Shown: positions 17,929 through 26,697 of the stretch, piece by piece
Layout: each line of letters begins with the position of its first letter
How positions within the stretch are numbered: the stretch's first letter is position 1
Source: Staphylococcus arlettae
Lineage (GTDB): Bacteria > Bacillota > Bacilli > Staphylococcales > Staphylococcaceae
Reading direction: 5' to 3'
NCBI RefSeq assembly: GCF_002902345.1
Contig: NZ_PPQB01000012.1
Location: 297,142-331,688 of the forward strand
DNA: 34,547 bases
Program-made: the position numbers and the translations under genes
The notes under the pieces: generated by a model
Told to the model about the DNA's origin: nothing
The model's database searches: none
The model's input: only the letters and a program-made list of their open reading frames with translations

Positions 17929-19419
17929 TCAACTACTTTCTCCATTAATAATAGCTTCTGCTACTTGCATACCACTCAAAGTGACCATAGGCATACCAGC
18001 GCCAGGATTTACAGAACCACCTACAAAGTACAAATTTTTGAAGTACTGACTTTTTTTAGGAAACTTGAAACCTTTATTTTTCTTCTTATTAGAAACTACG
18101 CCATATATAGCTCCTTTATTAGAATTGTATGTATTTTCAATGTCATGTGGCGTCCATATATCTTCATATACAATGTGCCTTCTCAAATCTTTTAAGCCCA
18201 TAGACTCTAATTTATTCAATATACGTTCTCGGAATTGCAGATATTCTGCTTCACTAAATGACTTATTCTGAATGTATGGTATGTGTGGCAATATTTTTAT
18301 ATTCTCGTGTCCTTCTGGCGCCTGTGTCTTATCTGTTTTATTTGTATTCACTACATAAATAGTCGGATCTTCAGGCAAAACATACTGGTGAAAAACTTGA
18401 TCATAATTAACTTTAGAATTACTTGAAAAGAAAAAGTTATGATGTTGAAGCTCTGGATAACTTTTGTCCACACCAAGATGCATGACATAACCTGAACTAG
18501 CTGGCTCAAATTTACGTTCCAATTTGTTTATTTGCTTTGCATCAAAATTCAATAAATATTTATAAACAGGGATTACTTCCATATTAGATATAATGTAATC
18601 TGCATATATTTCCTCATTACTTTCTATTGTTATCCCTGTCACCTTATTTTGACTATTATAATTGATATGTTTTACGGGGGTGTTAAAATGTATGCCCACA
18701 CCTAATTTTCTCGCTAATTGTTCCATCGCTTCCGCTAACTTATGAATGCCACCATCTACGTACCACAAACCTTCCTCATGTTGCATTTGAGGTAATAAAC
18801 TCAATACAGCCGGAGCATCATAAGATGAGGAGCCGACATATTTTATGAAATAACCTAGCATTTCTCTTAAATATGGGTTATCTACCCTTTTATTAATGGC
18901 TTGTTGCATTGTATGAAAATAATCGAATTGCTTTAAAGCTGAAAACGGACCATGATAACGAATAATTGCAAACATCGTATCTAATCCCTTATCAAAGTAG
19001 CTTTTTTCAGCAACTTGATGTATCTTTTGTGCGTAACTAAAAAACGAAGAAAGTTGCTCTATATCTTTATTTGTTAACGATTCATTATTTGTTAACGTAT
19101 CTTCCATGGATTCATATAAATCTAAAATTTGGCCATCTGGATAAACGTTTCTAATCTGTAAACTTAACTTACGAATGCTAACATAATCTTCTAGCCTTTC
19201 ATCACATCGTTGAAATAAGCGTTGAAATACTTTAGGCATGGTTAAAATTGATGGACCGAGATCAAATCCATAGTCATCTATGTCTAACCTATTTACCTTT
19301 CCACCGATATGCTTATTTTGTTCATATAAATCCACTTGATAGCCTGCTTGAGCCATACAAATTGCGCTAGCAATCCCTCCCAAGCCACCTCCTATGACAA
19401 CCACTTTCTTATTTCCCAT
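17929..19419 (-). CDS. crtP: 4,4'-diaponeurosporene oxidase
   Basis: A 496-residue CrtN paralogue with an FAD motif ([19 protein letters not shown]), [17 protein letters not shown] and the C-terminal [17 protein letters not shown]. CrtP oxidises the terminal methyl of diaponeurosporene to the aldehyde. In S. aureus a separate aldehyde dehydrogenase (AldH) is then needed; none is in this window. The start ATG directly follows the TAA of crtO, with AAAAGGTGA inside the end of crtO. Confidence 0.95.
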   Translation of the reverse strand: MGNKKVVVIGGGLGGIASAICMAQAGYQVDLYEQNKHIGGKVNRLDIDDYGFDLGPSILTMPKVFQRLFQRCDERLEDYVSIRKLSLQIRNVYPDGQILDLYESMEDTLTNNESLTNKDIEQLSSFFSYAQKIHQVAEKSYFDKGLDTMFAIIRYHGPFSALKQFDYFHTMQQAINKRVDNPYLREMLGYFIKYVGSSSYDAPAVLSLLPQMQHEEGLWYVDGGIHKLAEAMEQLARKLGVGIHFNTPVKHINYNSQNKVTGITIESNEEIYADYIISNMEVIPVYKYLLNFDAKQINKLERKFEPASSGYVMHLGVDKSYPELQHHNFFFSSNSKVNYDQVFHQYVLPEDPTIYVVNTNKTDKTQAPEGHENIKILPHIPYIQNKSFSEAEYLQFRERILNKLESMGLKDLRRHIVYEDIWTPHDIENTYNSNKGAIYGVVSNKKKNKGFKFPKKSQYFKNLYFVGGSVNPGAGMPMVTLSGMQVAEAIINGESS

Positions 19420-19893
19420 TTAATCACCTTTTCTTTTTTGTAATTTATTATAAATACGTATTAACTTAGGGCGATTATAGCGCTGAACAATCATACAAGG
19501 CACATTAGCTATAATGACATATATGAAATTAATTATTTTAACGTTTTTTGACGCTTTAAAAAACGCAATAACAGGAAATATGGATAGCAGATGAACCACC
19601 TCTGCACGTCTAGTTTCTAATATAAATCGCTGTATATCATTCATATTTTTAGATAAATCGAAAGTCGCTTTACTACTGATATTAGGGTTAAGATTTTGAC
19701 CGTCTGGCAAATGATCTTTCCAATATTGCACTTTAACTAATTGTTGCCATAATTGACCCTCTTGTTCAATATTCCAACTTCGAAAATACTTATTATCTTT
19801 TTCTAAGAACTTATAACTAATACGAGTACCAAGTTGAGCAATAATCATTTGAACTATAAACCAATATAGCGCAATATATATAATCTTTTTCAT
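19420..19893 (-). CDS. crtO: Glycosyl-4,4'-diaponeurosporenoate acyltransferase
   Basis: A 157-residue membrane protein matching S. aureus CrtO (165): IYIALYWFIVQMIIAQLGTRI forms the N-terminal helix, then ETRRAEVVHLLSIFPVIAFFK and IANVPCMIVQRYNRPKL. It esterifies the glucose of the carotenoid with a fatty acid, the last step to staphyloxanthin. The frame begins with TTG-ATG right after the tspO stop; I take the ATG at 19893. There is no good ribosome binding site, so it probably relies on coupling to tspO. Confidence 0.93.
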   Translation of the reverse strand: MKKIIYIALYWFIVQMIIAQLGTRISYKFLEKDNKYFRSWNIEQEGQLWQQLVKVQYWKDHLPDGQNLNPNISSKATFDLSKNMNDIQRFILETRRAEVVHLLSIFPVIAFFKASKNVKIINFIYVIIANVPCMIVQRYNRPKLIRIYNKLQKRKGD

Positions 19894-19897
19894 CAAT

Positions 19898-20398
19898 TTA
19901 ATGCTCAGATTTCGCTGTATAGCTTGGGTTATCTTTATTTAAATACCAATTACCAGCTGTTAAATAAGTAGCAAAAGCGCTCCAAAGCATATATGGAACT
20001 AGTAAAATGCCAGCAACTTTTTTTACATTGAAAAATTTTACAGTTGTTGTAATTACTGCGCCCAGTAATACAACACTCTCTATCAACGCACTAAAGCGTA
20101 ATTTATATTTGAAGTATAATATCGACCATAGATAATTTAGGATTAATTGCGTGTAATAAGCACCTTTTAAATCCTTACTAGTAGATTTATTAGTCACTAA
20201 TGCATAAGCTACGCCCATCGTTGTATAAAGTATTGGCCACACAATTGGAAAGACATAGCCGGGTGGTGAAAAAGGTGGTTTAACATTATTTTTATAATCT
20301 TTTCTCGCGTTTTTCACTGCAAATTTCCCTATAAATTTACCACCTGTAATTGGTGTTATAACTTTTATAATTGTTTTAATTATCTCGTTTACTTTCAT
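19898..20398 (-). CDS. tspO: TspO/MBR (CrtK-like) membrane protein
   Basis: A 166-residue five-helix membrane protein of the TspO/peripheral benzodiazepine receptor family, with the conserved PPGYVFPIVWPILYTTMGVA after the first helix and a LNYLWSILYF segment. Family members bind porphyrins and other tetrapyrroles; in Rhodobacter the homologue CrtK lies in the carotenoid cluster and affects its expression. Here it lies within the carotenoid transcription unit, 49 bases after the SDR gene and four bases before crtO. AGAGGGGAT precedes the ATG at 20398. A role in pigment regulation or oxidative stress is inference from context. Confidence 0.88.
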   Translation of the reverse strand: MKVNEIIKTIIKVITPITGGKFIGKFAVKNARKDYKNNVKPPFSPPGYVFPIVWPILYTTMGVAYALVTNKSTSKDLKGAYYTQLILNYLWSILYFKYKLRFSALIESVVLLGAVITTTVKFFNVKKVAGILLVPYMLWSAFATYLTAGNWYLNKDNPSYTAKSEH

Positions 20399-20447
20399 AG
20401 TTGATCCCCTCTTTTTTTGTAAAAGTAACTAGCCTTTATTTTAGCCG

Positions 20448-20558
20448 TTACAGTTCGGCATTGGACATGTTATTTTTTCTAGCTAAATACTTTTTCAATC
20501 CATATACTTTCAAAACAATTGCACCTGTAATAACAATTGGCAAAATAAACTTCTTCAT
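20448..20558 (-). CDS. Possible internal translation product, 36-residue membrane peptide
   Basis: Inside the end of the SDR gene, in the same frame, AAAGGAG (20570-20576) lies 11 bases before an ATG at 20558. A protein started there would be FILPIVITGAIVLKVYG-type membrane helix plus a basic tail. It may be an independent small membrane protein produced besides the C-terminal anchor of the large protein, or a former separate gene fused by loss of a stop. This is an alternative reading; evidence is only the binding site. Confidence 0.3.
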   Translation of the reverse strand: MKKFILPIVITGAIVLKVYGLKKYLARKNNMSNAEL

Positions 20559-21947
20559 ATTAAAGTATTCTCCTTTATTAGTTTTTTGGCTATTAATCTT
20601 GAATTTAAAAAGATTCATTACACTTTTATGCACTTTTGCTTGGGTATACTTATATACCCACCAAGGTAACGTCGGTTCATATTCTTGTAACGCTATGATA
20701 CATGCGTCACTATTAGGTAATCTTCTAAACTCTAATCTCGCATTACCACCATCTGAATCTAAAGCGAAATCTCCACCAACAATTCGATATAAAATTCTCT
20801 CATTATTAGAAGCTTTAAAATCTTTACTTAATAATAGTAAGTCCTTATTTAAACACGGCACACTAATCGTAAAGTTATCTTCGTTAAAATCACTATTAAC
20901 GACATTTAATGTAATTCTATTTAAAAAATTTGCATATGATTCTGCCAATTGAATCATATTTACATCTTTAGGTAAGACTACCCTTGATATTGCTCTAACA
21001 TCTTTAATATCGCCCTTACGTGATGACTTCCCTTTCTTTTGTGTCTTAGTTTCTTCTTCCAAGGCATTACGCACACTTTCCTTATAATCAATCTTGCCTA
21101 TAGAAATGTCTTTCACAATATTTTCATCATTTCTAATCATATCATGAATTAAGCTATCCATTAACGGATAAACCATTTCTTTTGGTACCCCAGAAATAAG
21201 TTTCACCCAATATTTACTTAGCCAAATGGGAATAATAGGCAAATCTACCGTAGGTAATCGTTTATCTAGTACCTCTGCAGTTTGCTTGAAAAGGTCTTTA
21301 TAAGTCATATGACTAGGTCCACCAATATCTATCGATTCATTCTTATTCGGCTGTCGCTCTACAATTTTATATAAACCGTCAATCACGTCGTCTATTGCGA
21401 CTGGCAATGTTGTATTATAAGCCCATTTTGGCAGTAACAGGCCAGGTAATCTATCTACTAATTTTTTTAATATAGGGTAAGAACTTCCTTTAGATCCTAT
21501 AATCAAACCAGCTCTTAAAGTACTTACTGGTACACCATATGATCCTAAAATCTGTTCGCACTCTAAACGGCTTCTTAAATGTGGTGATAATTCACTTGTA
21601 TTAGGTATCAAACCACTCATAAATACAATATGCTGAACTTTGTTATAACTTGCAGCTTTAGCAAAATTATCAGCTAATAATGCATCCATATCTTCAAAGC
21701 TCGCCTGCGTCAACTTAGCTGAAGGCATCATAGAATGGACAAGATATATAGCGATATCAATGTCCTCCATTACCTCAGTGATTTCATTTAAATCAAACAA
21801 GTCAGCTGCCTTCCAAGTAACATTGTGCTCATTTGATTTATTTTCTATATTTCTAGAAATAGCTATAATTTCATAGTTATCTTTTAATTTATTCATTAAG
21901 TGACTACCGATATATCCCGAAGCGCCTGTTAATAATATTTTTTTCAT
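20448..21947 (-). CDS. SDR/NmrA-like NAD(P)-binding protein with DUF2867-like C-terminal part
   Basis: A 499-residue protein. Residues 1-~290 are an extended SDR fold: GASGYIGSHL (nucleotide binding), ADLFDLNEITEVMEDIDIAIYLVHSM, VFMSGLIPNT, and RSRLECEQILGSYGVPVSTLRAGLIIG. A second domain (~300-460) resembles the DUF2867 region often fused to such proteins, and the last 36 residues carry a membrane helix. The usual YxxxK pair is replaced, so the chemistry is unknown. A TTG at 21962 is part of the TTGGAGG binding site; the ATG at 21947 is the start. It heads the tspO-crtOPQMN unit. A broken paralogue lies at 33100-33537. Confidence 0.8.
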   Translation of the reverse strand: MKKILLTGASGYIGSHLMNKLKDNYEIIAISRNIENKSNEHNVTWKAADLFDLNEITEVMEDIDIAIYLVHSMMPSAKLTQASFEDMDALLADNFAKAASYNKVQHIVFMSGLIPNTSELSPHLRSRLECEQILGSYGVPVSTLRAGLIIGSKGSSYPILKKLVDRLPGLLLPKWAYNTTLPVAIDDVIDGLYKIVERQPNKNESIDIGGPSHMTYKDLFKQTAEVLDKRLPTVDLPIIPIWLSKYWVKLISGVPKEMVYPLMDSLIHDMIRNDENIVKDISIGKIDYKESVRNALEEETKTQKKGKSSRKGDIKDVRAISRVVLPKDVNMIQLAESYANFLNRITLNVVNSDFNEDNFTISVPCLNKDLLLLSKDFKASNNERILYRIVGGDFALDSDGGNARLEFRRLPNSDACIIALQEYEPTLPWWVYKYTQAKVHKSVMNLFKFKINSQKTNKGEYFNMKKFILPIVITGAIVLKVYGLKKYLARKNNMSNAEL

Positions 21948-21967
21948 ATATTTAGCCTCCAAATAGA

Positions 21968-22006
21968 AAAAGATGAGCAGGTAAACTTTACCTCAGCTCA
22001 TCTTTT
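21968..22006 (-). promoter_or_regulatory. Leader hairpin directly upstream of the SDR-crt operon
   Basis: On the minus strand an 11-bp outer stem (21968-21978 with 21996-22006) encloses a two-base bulge and a 5-bp inner stem (21979-21983 with 21989-21993). It is followed by TTTTTC and then within a few bases by TTGGAGG. There is no room for a promoter between hairpin and gene, so it must be in the leader RNA and looks like an attenuator. The copy at 33549-33592 has the same architecture. Confidence 0.65.
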
Positions 22007-22070
22007 ACGTAACGAGCTCACTTGCTCATTATCTTAATTGACAAGAGCTCCAAGTCTCTTACTTAATGTT

Positions 22071-22095
22071 GTACCCTTCTTAAAGCTTTTCAATC
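22071..22095 (-). promoter_or_regulatory. SigB-type promoter of the SDR-tspO-crt operon
   Basis: On the minus strand GATTGA (22090-22095), 13 bases, GGGTAC (22071-22076) fits the staphylococcal SigB pattern GWTT-N13-15-GGGTAT. The homologous position of the decayed copy has a perfect GTTTAT-N14-GGGTAT. S. aureus crtOPQMN is known to depend on SigB. Confidence 0.65.
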
Positions 22096-22140
22096 TTTAT
22101 TAGTAATTATTGAGCAATCAATTTATCAAATCACAAAAAT

Positions 22141-22365
22141 TTATCTAAAAAGTGGTGATTTTACTCGCTTTATCAATATTACTGGTAAAAACCCTTTTCC
22201 TGTATAAGCTGGAATTAGCATCATATTTCCTTTGGCATTATATAATCTCACTATATTTAATATATCTTGATATTCTTGAAAAGTATTTTCTCAATTTTAA
22301 AATCACGAAAAATTCAACTGCTGATCCTTTTGAACCAGGTGACTTATACTAAATTTCATCAACTA
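22141..22365 (-). pseudogene. Degraded reading frame, unrecognised
   Basis: Two overlapping minus-strand frames read like parts of one protein: about 12 codons containing SPGSKGSAVEFF near 22340, then a shifted frame ending at 22141 with GNMMLIPAYTGKGFLPVI. A frameshift between them would explain the join. I recognise no family. The rest of 22100-22680 is AT-rich with no other supported feature. Confidence 0.3.
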
Positions 22366-22678
22366 TATCTTGATTATAGTAGAACATCGTGTATGTATAA
22401 TTTCGAATTAGAAGATTCATGCGATTAAATAATATATTTTGCCAATACTCGATTTCATGATTTTTTTCAAATCAAAAAATGAATCAGTTTTCTAATATAG
22501 AGTAATTAAATGGGAGCTGATCATGTAAAGCATTCATGTATGCAAATTCAATTGTATGATACTATTATTTATAAACTAATTTACACACCAAAATATTAAA
22601 AATATAAATCCTAATAAACTCATATATTCAAGCTTTTGCCATAAAAAATATCACAAAAGTAACAACAGACTTCACCTT

Positions 22679-22932
22679 TTATATAATGATCCTTATTTTT
22701 TTCATCGCTTTTTTATAATAGTGCAAGTAAATAAAGCAAACAAGACCAGACAATAAGAATGCGAAGCTATATCGAAAAAGTAAACCTAATTGTCCAATTC
22801 CAATATGAAATAGCTCAAAAAATCTTCACTATAGTCAGTGAAATTTGCTACTTGAACATGTATAAAAACAACAAATATAACTGCCGAAAGCCATGGCTTT
22901 GAAAATTGAACTATCTCTTTAGGTTTAATCAA
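22679..22932 (-). pseudogene. Frameshifted small membrane protein gene
   Basis: From a TTG at 22932, nine bases after AGAAGGG, the frame reads KPKEIVQFSKPWLSAVIFVV and continues as a membrane helix. It then breaks at a run of six T (near 22826) and continues in another frame as LGLLFRYSFAFLLSGLVCFI with a basic tail, ending at 22679. The two halves together give about 84 residues with two membrane helices. The translation also extends upstream of the TTG (about RKILEGLIKLI), and a third open stretch with MMNNNIYYTF lies at 22960-23055, so a longer gene may have decayed. The family is unknown; a single sequencing error cannot be excluded. Confidence 0.45.
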
Positions 22933-23122
22933 TTTAATTAACCCTTCTAAGATTTTCCGGAAAATGTATAATAAATATTATTATTCATCATCTCTTCTTT
23001 AACTTTATTTATGATACGCTTCTGCGTATCGGTTAGTGATGCGGTTTTTAATTAACGTCTTTTTGTTATAAGTCTTAAAGAATATTAAATAAACAACATC
23101 ATTTTCCTTAACTGAAACGAAA

Positions 23123-23163
23123 GAACGACAAGTTCCATACTATTACTTTGGAATTTGTCGTTC
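23123..23163 (-). terminator. Intrinsic terminator after the permease unit
   Basis: A 15-bp stem with one G-U pair (23123-23137 with 23149-23163), followed on the minus strand by TTTCGTTT. It lies 40 bases after the stop of the Cys-Cys miniprotein gene. Confidence 0.75.
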
Positions 23164-23202
23164 ATTTATTTATTAGAAGCATATATTTTACAGACTTCTA
23201 AA

Positions 23203-23331
23203 TTAATTGTTACAACAATTATTATTATCCTGCTGTTCTTTTTCATTCTTTTCTTTTTTTTCTTCAATTTCTACAGAACAACATGATTGATCCTGAGGTT
23301 TCATTTTATTTAATACATCTTTGATTCCCAT
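23203..23331 (-). CDS. 42-residue protein with two vicinal Cys pairs
   Basis: A short gene between the permease stop and a terminator. The ATG at 23331 follows AAAGGGGGTGA, a strong ribosome binding site. It encodes MGIKDVLNKMKPQDQSCCSV, then an extremely charged Glu/Lys stretch (residues 21-34) and ends DNNNCCNN. The Cys pairs are C17-C18 and C39-C40. It has no membrane segment and should be a soluble cytosolic peptide. Vicinal Cys pairs bind As(III), Cd(II) or Zn(II); the metallochaperone ArsD uses such pairs to hand arsenite to the ArsA pump. Position after an ArsP/YraQ-type permease suggests a metal(loid) handoff partner. This role is inference; I know of no named family. Confidence 0.8.
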   Translation of the reverse strand: MGIKDVLNKMKPQDQSCCSVEIEEKKEKNEKEQQDNNNCCNN

Positions 23332-23344
23332 TAACTCACCCCCT

Positions 23345-24229
23345 TTAAATACTGATGTTCACCATCAAACCTGTAGCAATGGCTACAATTAAAATTGCAA
23401 TAATGAATGATATTACAAATTTTTTCTTGAATAGCTTAGATAGCAATACGACCTCTGGAATACTTGCGCCAGCACCACCAATTATTAATGCAACTACTGT
23501 TCCTAGCGACATACCTTTTGATACTAATGCTTCGGCTATAGGTAATATTGTTTCTGGTCTGATATACATAGGGATACCGATAACAGAAGCAATAAACACC
23601 GATATAAAACCATCACCACTTGCATACTTAGTTATAAATTCTTCAGGTATGAATCCATATATAAAGGCACCAATAAATACACCAATAAATAGATAAGGTA
23701 ACATTGGGTATAAAAATGCCCACGCATCGTTTAATGCTTGTTTAAAACGAGATCCTGTTTTATTAGCAAAAAAGCCATCACCTTTAACATTGACCCCTTT
23801 ATAACTTTCAGCTAAATTCATTTTTGAAAATACTAAACCTGTTAAAATACTGAAAATTGCTAGTACTACAAAATAAACAATAGCTACTTTCCACCCTAAT
23901 AAAGCCCATAACATAAATATCATTAGTGGGTTCATTAACGGTGAAGCAATTAAAAAACTCATCGCTGGACCAAAAGGAACTTTGGAATTTAATAAACCTG
24001 CAAGTATTGGAATAGTTGAACAAGAACAAAATGGTGTAACAGCACCAAATATCATACCTAATATATAATTGACGGCTTTATTAGGTTTGCTCAAAAGCTT
24101 TTTAATTTTTTCTTCTGAAACAACTTGTTGAATCAGACTTACTATAAAACTCACTACTATAAATAGTAATAATAATTCAAAAAATAACATCAGAAATGTT
24201 TTTATGAATTCTATAATTGAATCTACCAT
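23345..24229 (-). CDS. Permease, ArsP/YraQ family (PF03773-like)
   Basis: A 294-residue membrane protein with about eight helices and the family signature GAVTPFCSCSTIPILAGLL (Cys68 and Cys70), repeated in looser form in the second half (SVIGIPMYIRPETILPIAEAL, then GGAGASIPEVV). ArsP members export trivalent organoarsenicals, and other family members have unknown metal or small-molecule substrates. CGGAGG precedes the ATG at 24229. It has its own promoter region, with two ATCAA-N6-TTGAT sites, after the arsR-like gene's terminator, and is followed 13 bases later by the Cys-Cys miniprotein. Lying next to arsRBC favours an arsenical as substrate. Confidence 0.85.
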   Translation of the reverse strand: MVDSIIEFIKTFLMLFFELLLLFIVVSFIVSLIQQVVSEEKIKKLLSKPNKAVNYILGMIFGAVTPFCSCSTIPILAGLLNSKVPFGPAMSFLIASPLMNPLMIFMLWALLGWKVAIVYFVVLAIFSILTGLVFSKMNLAESYKGVNVKGDGFFANKTGSRFKQALNDAWAFLYPMLPYLFIGVFIGAFIYGFIPEEFITKYASGDGFISVFIASVIGIPMYIRPETILPIAEALVSKGMSLGTVVALIIGGAGASIPEVVLLSKLFKKKFVISFIIAILIVAIATGLMVNISI

Positions 24230-24255
24230 TAGTATAACGCCTCCGAATTTATTTA

Positions 24256-24296
24256 ATCAACTTTTTTTGATGTATTAATCAAAAAAAATTGATTAA
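24256..24296. promoter_or_regulatory. Two ATCAA-N6-TTGAT operators upstream of the permease
   Basis: The first is at 24256-24271. The second at 24278-24293 lies inside a longer TTAATCAA-N6-TTGATTAA repeat (24275-24296). Their starts are 22 bases apart, about two helical turns. This is the usual shape of ArsR/SmtB-family sites. A third copy is at 24909-24924. Confidence 0.75.
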
Positions 24297-24305
24297 TTCT
24301 ATGTT

Positions 24306-24345
24306 AAAAAGAAGATACTTAAAGTATCTTACAGCAAGTATCTTC
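24306..24345 (-). terminator. Terminator overlapping the end of the ArsR-like gene
   Basis: GAAGATACTT (24311-24320) pairs with AAGTATCTTC (24336-24345), then TTTTT on the minus strand. The upstream arm is the codons for Glu-Asp-Thr just before the final Cys-Cys, and the stop codon lies in the hairpin. Confidence 0.75.
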
Positions 24346-24639
24346 ATTTAAAACCACCTGTATTTGTTGCTCATTAATTTTATAATAATTCCATGTGCCA
24401 TGCTTTTCAGCAATAAGAATATTTGCATCTACTAATTTTTTTAAATGATAGGAAAGTTTAGATTGTTTTAACGCTAATAATTCTTCTAGATCACAAACAC
24501 ATAAAGATTTTGAATCGCTTTGACGTATTGAATGTAGAATTTTAAGTCTGATTTTATCAGCTAGCGCATTAAACATCTGTTCATAAAAGTCTAATTGTTC
24601 TTCCTCAGTTCTATTAGGACTGGACTTAATAATTTCCAT
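24319..24639 (-). CDS. ArsR/SmtB family repressor with CVCD motif
   Basis: A 106-residue winged-helix repressor. FNALADKIRLKILHSI (~23-38), SLCVCDLEELLALKQSKLSYHLKKL (helix-turn-helix) and HGTWNYYKIN (wing) are typical. Cys47 and Cys49 form the alpha-3 metal site of ArsR and CadC, and Cys102-Cys103 near the C terminus add a possible second thiol pair. It is expected to release DNA on binding As(III), Sb(III), Cd(II) or similar. Its sites are probably ATCAA-N6-TTGAT at 24256, 24278 and 24909. GAGAGGTGAT precedes the ATG at 24639. It lies 32 bases after the 66-residue gene. Confidence 0.88.
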   Translation of the reverse strand: MEIIKSSPNRTEEEQLDFYEQMFNALADKIRLKILHSIRQSDSKSLCVCDLEELLALKQSKLSYHLKKLVDANILIAEKHGTWNYYKINEQQIQVVLNEDTCCKIL

Positions 24640-24671
24640 TAAATAATCACCTCTCTTATATACAGATATTT

Positions 24672-24872
24672 CTATTTTTGTTTGAGTTCTAGTATTGCTT
24701 GATTAAAATGAGTTTCTGTTATTTTACCATACATGTCAGGTTCTCCTTTAAAGAACTCCTTTTTCATATATGATATAGCTTCTTTTAAAGAAACTTCTCT
24801 TGATATCATAATTAGATTTAAGTAGCTAACAAAATAATCAACAGATAATCTACCTGCATGATTTATTCTCAT
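24672..24872 (-). CDS. 66-residue protein of unknown function
   Basis: AAAGGAG seven bases before the ATG at 24872 and the position in an operon with the ArsR-like gene support this as a real gene. The sequence begins MRINHAGRLSVDYFVSYLNL and continues as mostly helical, mildly basic residues; it has no Cys, no signal peptide and no membrane helix, so it is not a metal-binding partner of the usual type. I recognise no family. It could modulate the repressor or the permease. Confidence 0.7.
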   Translation of the reverse strand: MRINHAGRLSVDYFVSYLNLIMISREVSLKEAISYMKKEFFKGEPDMYGKITETHFNQAILELKQK

Positions 24873-24908
24873 AAAATCGAACTCCTTTATAAAATACTAA
24901 AATGATAT

Positions 24909-24959
24909 ATCAACTTTTTTTGATGTATTAAATATAAATTATTATTTCAACTTTTGCAA
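24909..24959 (-). promoter_or_regulatory. Promoter and operator of the 66-residue/ArsR-like operon
   Basis: On the minus strand TTGCAA (24954-24959) and TATATT (24931-24936) are 17 bases apart. ATCAA-N6-TTGAT at 24909-24924 lies about at the expected transcription start, so bound repressor would block initiation. This site is identical over its full 16 bases to the one at 24256-24271, and both are followed by GTATTAA. Confidence 0.7.
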
Positions 24960-25038
24960 GATAATAAAACTAGTTATTTACGACGCATTCTAATCTAATA
25001 CTAAAATTAGTCAAAAAACTACATAGACACAATGCTAT

Positions 25039-25054
25039 ATAGATGTTAATCTAT
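25039..25054 (+). promoter_or_regulatory. Inverted repeat upstream of arsRBC
   Basis: ATAGAT and ATCTAT flank four bases, 22 bases before the arsR start. It is in the position of the arsR operator but differs from the ATCAA-N6-TTGAT sites next door, so the two repressors probably do not cross-regulate strongly. I see no clear -35. Confidence 0.5.
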
Positions 25055-25076
25055 GTAATGAATAGGAGGTATATTT

Positions 25077-26680
<1,604 letters not shown>

Positions 26681-26697
26681 GAAAAGAGGCTTTAATT

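Noticed and set aside
20401..20952. 183-codon + strand frame opposite the SDR gene
   Set aside because: It is complementary to the SDR coding region and starts in the tspO leader; no ribosome binding site or family.
21968..22110. T-box or other known riboswitch in the crt-operon leader
   Set aside because: The GGGTACAAC sequence does not fit the T-box AGGGTGGNACCGCG core, and no specifier-type stem is visible.
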